Assembly: GCA_017503445.1 (NCBI GenBank)
Contig: JAFVTB010000085.1
Coordinates: 1-9,291, forward strand
Direction of reading: 5' to 3'
Origin: Clostridia bacterium
GTDB lineage: Bacteria; Bacillota; Clostridia; Christensenellales; UBA1242
Length of the DNA: 9,291 nt
The position numbers and the translations under genes are program-made. The notes under the pieces were generated by a model. The model was not told where the DNA came from. It saw only the letters and a list, made by a program, of their open reading frames with translations, and made no database searches. Below are positions 6,232 through 9,291 of this stretch, in pieces (within the stretch, counting starts at the first letter, position 1; every line of letters starts with the position of its first letter).

Positions 6232-6299
6232 ATTTGGCGTTTTCTTTGAAAAACCCTTGCCCGCAAAACGATGTGTTTTTTGATTACAATCATTTTTAA

Positions 6300-6340
6300 T
6301 TTTGCATTTTTTTTGCATAAAATTTGCTGAATTTCGCATG
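6300..6340. repeat. Four helically phased TTTGC-type repeats in the AT-rich spacer
   Basis: TTTTGCAT (6300-6307), TTTTGCAT (6311-6318), ATTTGCTG (6322-6329) and ATTTCGCATG (6331-6340) place their GC dinucleotides 11, 11 and 10 bp apart, on one face of the helix. The T runs between them are phased too, which favours intrinsic DNA bending. The cluster is about 80 bp upstream of the surface-protein promoter. The rest of the 6232-6519 spacer holds runs of A and T, a 10-bp palindrome CAAAATTTTG at 6353-6362 and the promoter; I see no gene in it. Confidence 0.4.
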
Positions 6341-6418
6341 ATAAAATATTGGCAAAATTTTGGCGATTTTAAGTGTATAAAAAAATATAAAAAAAACATA
6401 AAAGCCATGCGTTTTTGC

Positions 6419-6448
6419 TTGACTAATTTTTTCGTATTTTGTTACAAT
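6419..6448 (+). promoter_or_regulatory. Promoter for the GLUG-repeat surface protein
   Basis: TTGACT (6419-6424), an 18-nt spacer and TACAAT (6443-6448) match the housekeeping consensus well. A-rich runs upstream (about 6379-6403) could serve as an UP element. The predicted start near 6455 gives a leader of about 65 nt, ending in the ribosome site AAGGGG at 6507-6512, seven nt before the ATG. Confidence 0.75.
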
Positions 6449-6519
6449 AATTATGGAAATATCGAATATTGTCGAAAGGCAATTTTCCAATCTTGCACAA
6501 TTTGAAAAGGGGATTCAGT

Positions 6520-9291
6520 ATGTCTGAAACAAAACTTCACAAAAACGCAAAAATCAAATCAATCATCAAATTTGTTTTGGTGGCAATTTTGGGCTTTGCG
6601 CTTTTGGGCGTTGGCATTCACACCGTAACTTCATATTCAAAAACCACTGAACTTGGCATCACGGTTATGTCAACTGATAATGGCACATATCACAATGCCA
6701 TCAATGGTGGCCGCGTGTTTATGAATGGTGAAAATGTGGGGGCAAATTCTGCACAAACCCTAAGGGTTGGACAAACCACCACTCTTAAGGCCCAAGCCAA
6801 CGAAGGATACAGCTTTGTGGGCTTTTTCACCGATGAAAGCCACAATGAAAAACTCAGCGATAAGCCGGTTTATGCTTTTGCCGCAGGTGAAGATGTTTCG
6901 CGGATTTATGCAAGCTTTGCAAAAAATTATGACATTGAATTCACAATTGGTGACCCATTCAACGATGGGCAAACTTTGTCATTCACTGAAACCCTTTATG
7001 TTGGTCAAGAAGTGACCGTTTCTGATATAATCGCCAATAACGAAAACCTTGGGGAGGAGTATGCTGCATATTATCGCAATTCTGTTCCCGAAGGTTCTTC
7101 AAGCAATGATGGCGGTTTTTCTTTTTCAAAAAACACAATTGTTGTTGGCACACAATCAACGGCCGTAACAATCCAGCCAACTGCCCCAACCCTTGTGGGC
7201 TTTGCAGGGGGTGGTGGACAAGGAACTGCATCATCACCGTACATTATCAATACAGCCCAACATCTGATCAACCTTGCAAACGGTGTGAATGCCGGAGATC
7301 CATATACTGGCATTTATTTCAGGGTTGACGCCCCAATCACTCTTACAAACTGGACACCAATTGGTGGATATGATTCAACAAACTCTGTTGGGCGTGCGTT
7401 TGAGGGAATTTTTGATGGCAATGATCAGTTAATCACAATTTCATCTCTTGCAAGCGCAAATGCAGATTATGCATCATTGTTTGGATATAACGCTGGCACA
7501 ATCAAAAAAGTTAAAATTACCGGAGCAATCACTGGTGGAAACTATGTTGGCGCAGTTGCGGGTTATAACACCGGCACAATCACCGACATCACCAGCAGTG
7601 TTGATGTCACCGCAACAGGCAGCTATATTGGCGGCATTGTGGGTGTAAACGGCGGCAAAGTTTCAGCCGCAATTACCACCACCGATGTTACCGTGAAAGG
7701 CGAAAATGACACCTTTGGCCTTTCAGTTGGCGGCATTGTGGGGATCAACCTTTCAGCGGGCAAAGTTTATAACCTTGTAAACCAGGGCGCCGTGACAGGC
7801 ACAAATTATCAATGGGTTGGCGGCCTTGTTGGCCAAAACCATGGCACAATTGAAAACAGCTTTAACGTTGGCACAGCCAGCGGTGCATACTATGTTGGCG
7901 GCATCGCCGGCCAAAATGGCGGCGGCACGATCATGAACGTTTACAACGCTGGTGATGTTAGCTCTTCAAACACTTATGTTGGTGGCGTAACGGGTTATAA
8001 CAACGGTGGTGTGCTTAAGTATACATATTATCTTAAAGGCACGGCCAAGGATGCCGAGTTATTCCAGCACCTGGGCGTTGGTCAAGGTGAAGTGGGAATG
8101 CCAACGGTGAATGACGTTGAAGGCGAAACAATTCAATTTGTTGCGGGCCAAAACGACACCACTGAAACAAGAAAGGATCTTAATTCAACCGGCGCTTATA
8201 CAAGTAATGGTATCCTTTCAAAAACCTTAAACATCAGCGGCACAAACACAACATGCCTTTTGGATGCATTGAACTATGGACAAATATATGTTTCAAAACT
8301 CAGCACCGAGGCCGTGACAGATTATTTGGTTTGGAAAACCGATGACAGTTTTACATTCCCAACAATTCATGATGGTTCAGTATTTGAAACAAAAACATCA
8401 CTTGCCGATTATGATGCTGCCAGCGGAAATGGTGACACCCCTGAAACCGCATATGTGATTAAAACAATCACCCATCTTCAAACTTTTGCAAACGAAGTTA
8501 ATGGCGGTGAAACCTATGCAAACAAATATTTTGAACTTGGCGCAGATATCGATGCGGCGGTTGCTTTCCGCACAATCGGCGGATATGATGCAACCAACAG
8601 TGCAGAACGCTATTTTGCCGGACATTTTGACGGCAAGGGCAACACAATTTCTGGCTTGACAATCAGTGGTGGCTCAGGTTCAAACGAAAATACAAAAGAT
8701 TATTATGGTTTGTTTGGATACACCTACACCGGCTCAACAATCAAAAACTTGAATGTTGATATCACCATCAGTGGCGCAGAAAATTATGTGGGCGGCATTG
8801 TGGGCTACAACATGGGCACGGTGTCAAACGTAAGCTTTAGTGGAACAATCACCGCAACCGGCAGTTATATTGGCGGCATTGTGGGTGTCAACAATGGCAC
8901 GGTTAACGATGCAATCAACAAAGCAACCATCAACGGCAATAACGGAACATTTGGGCTTTCTGTTGGTGGAGTTGCCGGCATCAACCTTTCAGCCGGACAT
9001 ATATATAATGGCGTTAATACAGGCACTGTGTCAGGAACAAACTATCAATGGGTTGGTGGTATAACCGGCCAAAACCATGGCAAACTTGAAAACAGTTTTA
9101 ACTCAGGCAATGTCACTGGTGCATACTATGTCGGCGGCATCGCCGGCCAAAACGGTGGCGGCACAATCAATACTGCCTACAGTTATGGTCAAGTCACCAG
9201 CACAAACACCTATGGTGGCGGTGTGTGCGGTTATAACAACGGCGGCACAATCCAGTTTACATATTATCAAACCGACAAAATTAAGGCCAAT
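6520..9291 (+). CDS. Large exported surface protein with two GLUG-repeat modules (partial, runs off the window)
   Basis: The frame is open for 924 codons from ATG 6520 to the window end. Residues 1-15 are basic and 16-38 hydrophobic, a Sec signal or anchor with no obvious AxA cleavage site. Residues about 45-134 (GGRVFMNG, then TTLKAQANEGYSFVGFF, ending in RIYASF) resemble the divergent InlB B-repeat domain of Gram-positive surface proteins. Two homologous modules follow, beginning at residues 233 and 636. Each opens with a GxGTxxxPYxI entry, a GIFDGN/GHFDGKGN strand motif, then seven repeats of the GLUG type (YVGGIVGxNxGTI) at about 317-507 and 728-917. Between the arrays a linker (508-635) includes YLVWKTDDSFTFPTI, a common close of GLUG units. 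Such repeats form beta-helix-like stalks on adhesins. Ligand and C-terminal anchor are unknown, since the end is outside the window. Confidence 0.85.
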   Translation, partial: MSETKLHKNAKIKSIIKFVLVAILGFALLGVGIHTVTSYSKTTELGITVMSTDNGTYHNAINGGRVFMNGENVGANSAQTLRVGQTTTLKAQANEGYSFVGFFTDESHNEKLSDKPVYAFAAGEDVSRIYASFAKNYDIEFTIGDPFNDGQTLSFTETLYVGQEVTVSDIIANNENLGEEYAAYYRNSVPEGSSSNDGGFSFSKNTIVVGTQSTAVTIQPTAPTLVGFAGGGGQGTASSPYIINTAQHLINLANGVNAGDPYTGIYFRVDAPITLTNWTPIGGYDSTNSVGRAFEGIFDGNDQLITISSLASANADYASLFGYNAGTIKKVKITGAITGGNYVGAVAGYNTGTITDITSSVDVTATGSYIGGIVGVNGGKVSAAITTTDVTVKGENDTFGLSVGGIVGINLSAGKVYNLVNQGAVTGTNYQWVGGLVGQNHGTIENSFNVGTASGAYYVGGIAGQNGGGTIMNVYNAGDVSSSNTYVGGVTGYNNGGVLKYTYYLKGTAKDAELFQHLGVGQGEVGMPTVNDVEGETIQFVAGQNDTTETRKDLNSTGAYTSNGILSKTLNISGTNTTCLLDALNYGQIYVSKLSTEAVTDYLVWKTDDSFTFPTIHDGSVFETKTSLADYDAASGNGDTPETAYVIKTITHLQTFANEVNGGETYANKYFELGADIDAAVAFRTIGGYDATNSAERYFAGHFDGKGNTISGLTISGGSGSNENTKDYYGLFGYTYTGSTIKNLNVDITISGAENYVGGIVGYNMGTVSNVSFSGTITATGSYIGGIVGVNNGTVNDAINKATINGNNGTFGLSVGGVAGINLSAGHIYNGVNTGTVSGTNYQWVGGITGQNHGKLENSFNSGNVTGAYYVGGIAGQNGGGTINTAYSYGQVTSTNTYGGGVCGYNNGGTIQFTYYQTDKIKAN
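7468..8040 (+). repeat. First GLUG array, seven repeats
   Basis: Seven protein repeats of about 24-33 residues run from LFGYNAGTIKKVKI to YVGGVTGYNNGG. Each centres on a hydrophobic-GG(I/V)xGxN turn followed by G(T/K)(I/V). The seven units match those of the second array one to one, including the shared longer units LSVGGIVGINLSAG and QWVGGLVGQNHG. Confidence 0.8.
8701..9270 (+). repeat. Second GLUG array, seven repeats
   Basis: Seven repeats run from YYGLFGYTYTG to GGGVCGYNNGG, in the same order and nearly the same spacing as the first array. Matching points lie about 1.24 kb downstream (GSYIGGIVGV at about 7618 and 8860; AYYVGGIAGQN at 7885 and 9121). Several stretches are almost identical at the DNA level, indicating a tandem duplication of the whole array. 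Confidence 0.8.

Noticed and set aside
6217..6505. Open frames on both strands in the spacer between obg and the surface-protein gene
   Set aside because: They are built from A/T runs (Phe, Ile and Lys rich), have no good ribosome sites, and overlap the obg terminator or the surface-protein promoter.
7071..8625. Several minus-strand and off-frame open frames within the surface-protein gene
   Set aside because: The 924-codon frame with regular GLUG repeats explains the region; the others come from its biased, repeated codons.
7468..9270. CRISPR-like or satellite repeat array
   Set aside because: The repeats are coding, in frame, imperfect and of variable length, and follow a known protein repeat pattern.

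Overview
The window comes from an AT-rich bacterial chromosome. It is most likely a low-GC Gram-positive of the Clostridia type. The reasons are strong AGGAGG-type ribosome sites, a TTG start with a good Shine-Dalgarno, a SpoIVFB-like M50 protease, MinD together with MinE, an Obg with the C-terminal OCT domain, and AT-rich promoters with short U-tailed terminators. The lineage is an inference; no rRNA or other marker is present to settle it.

Left half (about 42-4178), all on the minus strand. In transcription order it reads: a membrane-anchored HtrA-type serine protease (TTG start at 4178, broken by a one-base frameshift near 3252-3279 that cuts off its PDZ domain), a divergent MreB-like actin homologue (2033-2977), an intrinsic terminator (1988-2019), minD (1146-1937), minE (916-1146, start and stop overlapping with minD), and a SpoIVFB-like membrane metalloprotease (42-881). 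This looks like a stripped-down version of the mre-min-spoIVFB-obg neighbourhood of Clostridia. No mreC, mreD, penicillin-binding protein, rodA or minC is visible here.

Centre (4179-4290): a divergent control region. It holds a good promoter on each strand and a nested set of inverted repeats built on TTTGGC/GCCAAA that overlaps the rightward -35 box. The rightward transcript appears to start at, or within a base or two of, the nth start codon, so nth may be leaderless.

Right half, all on the plus strand. nth (endonuclease III, 4291-4908) and obg (4912-6198) form a tight pair ending in a strong terminator (6205-6231). An AT-rich spacer follows, with helically phased TTTGC-type repeats and a clear sigma-70-type promoter. 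It leads into a very large exported surface protein that starts at 6520 and runs off the window end. That protein has a signal/anchor segment, an InlB-B-like repeat domain, and two copies of a roughly 400-residue module, each with seven GLUG-type repeats.

The genes divide into cell shape and division-site control (MreB-like, MinD, MinE), envelope proteolysis (HtrA-like, M50), housekeeping (Nth, Obg) and a probable adhesin or surface-layer protein. No mobile element, CRISPR array, tRNA or rRNA was seen. I found no clearly undescribed system. The most interesting points are the divergent operator, the odd MreB/Min set, the frameshifted HtrA and the duplicated GLUG modules.
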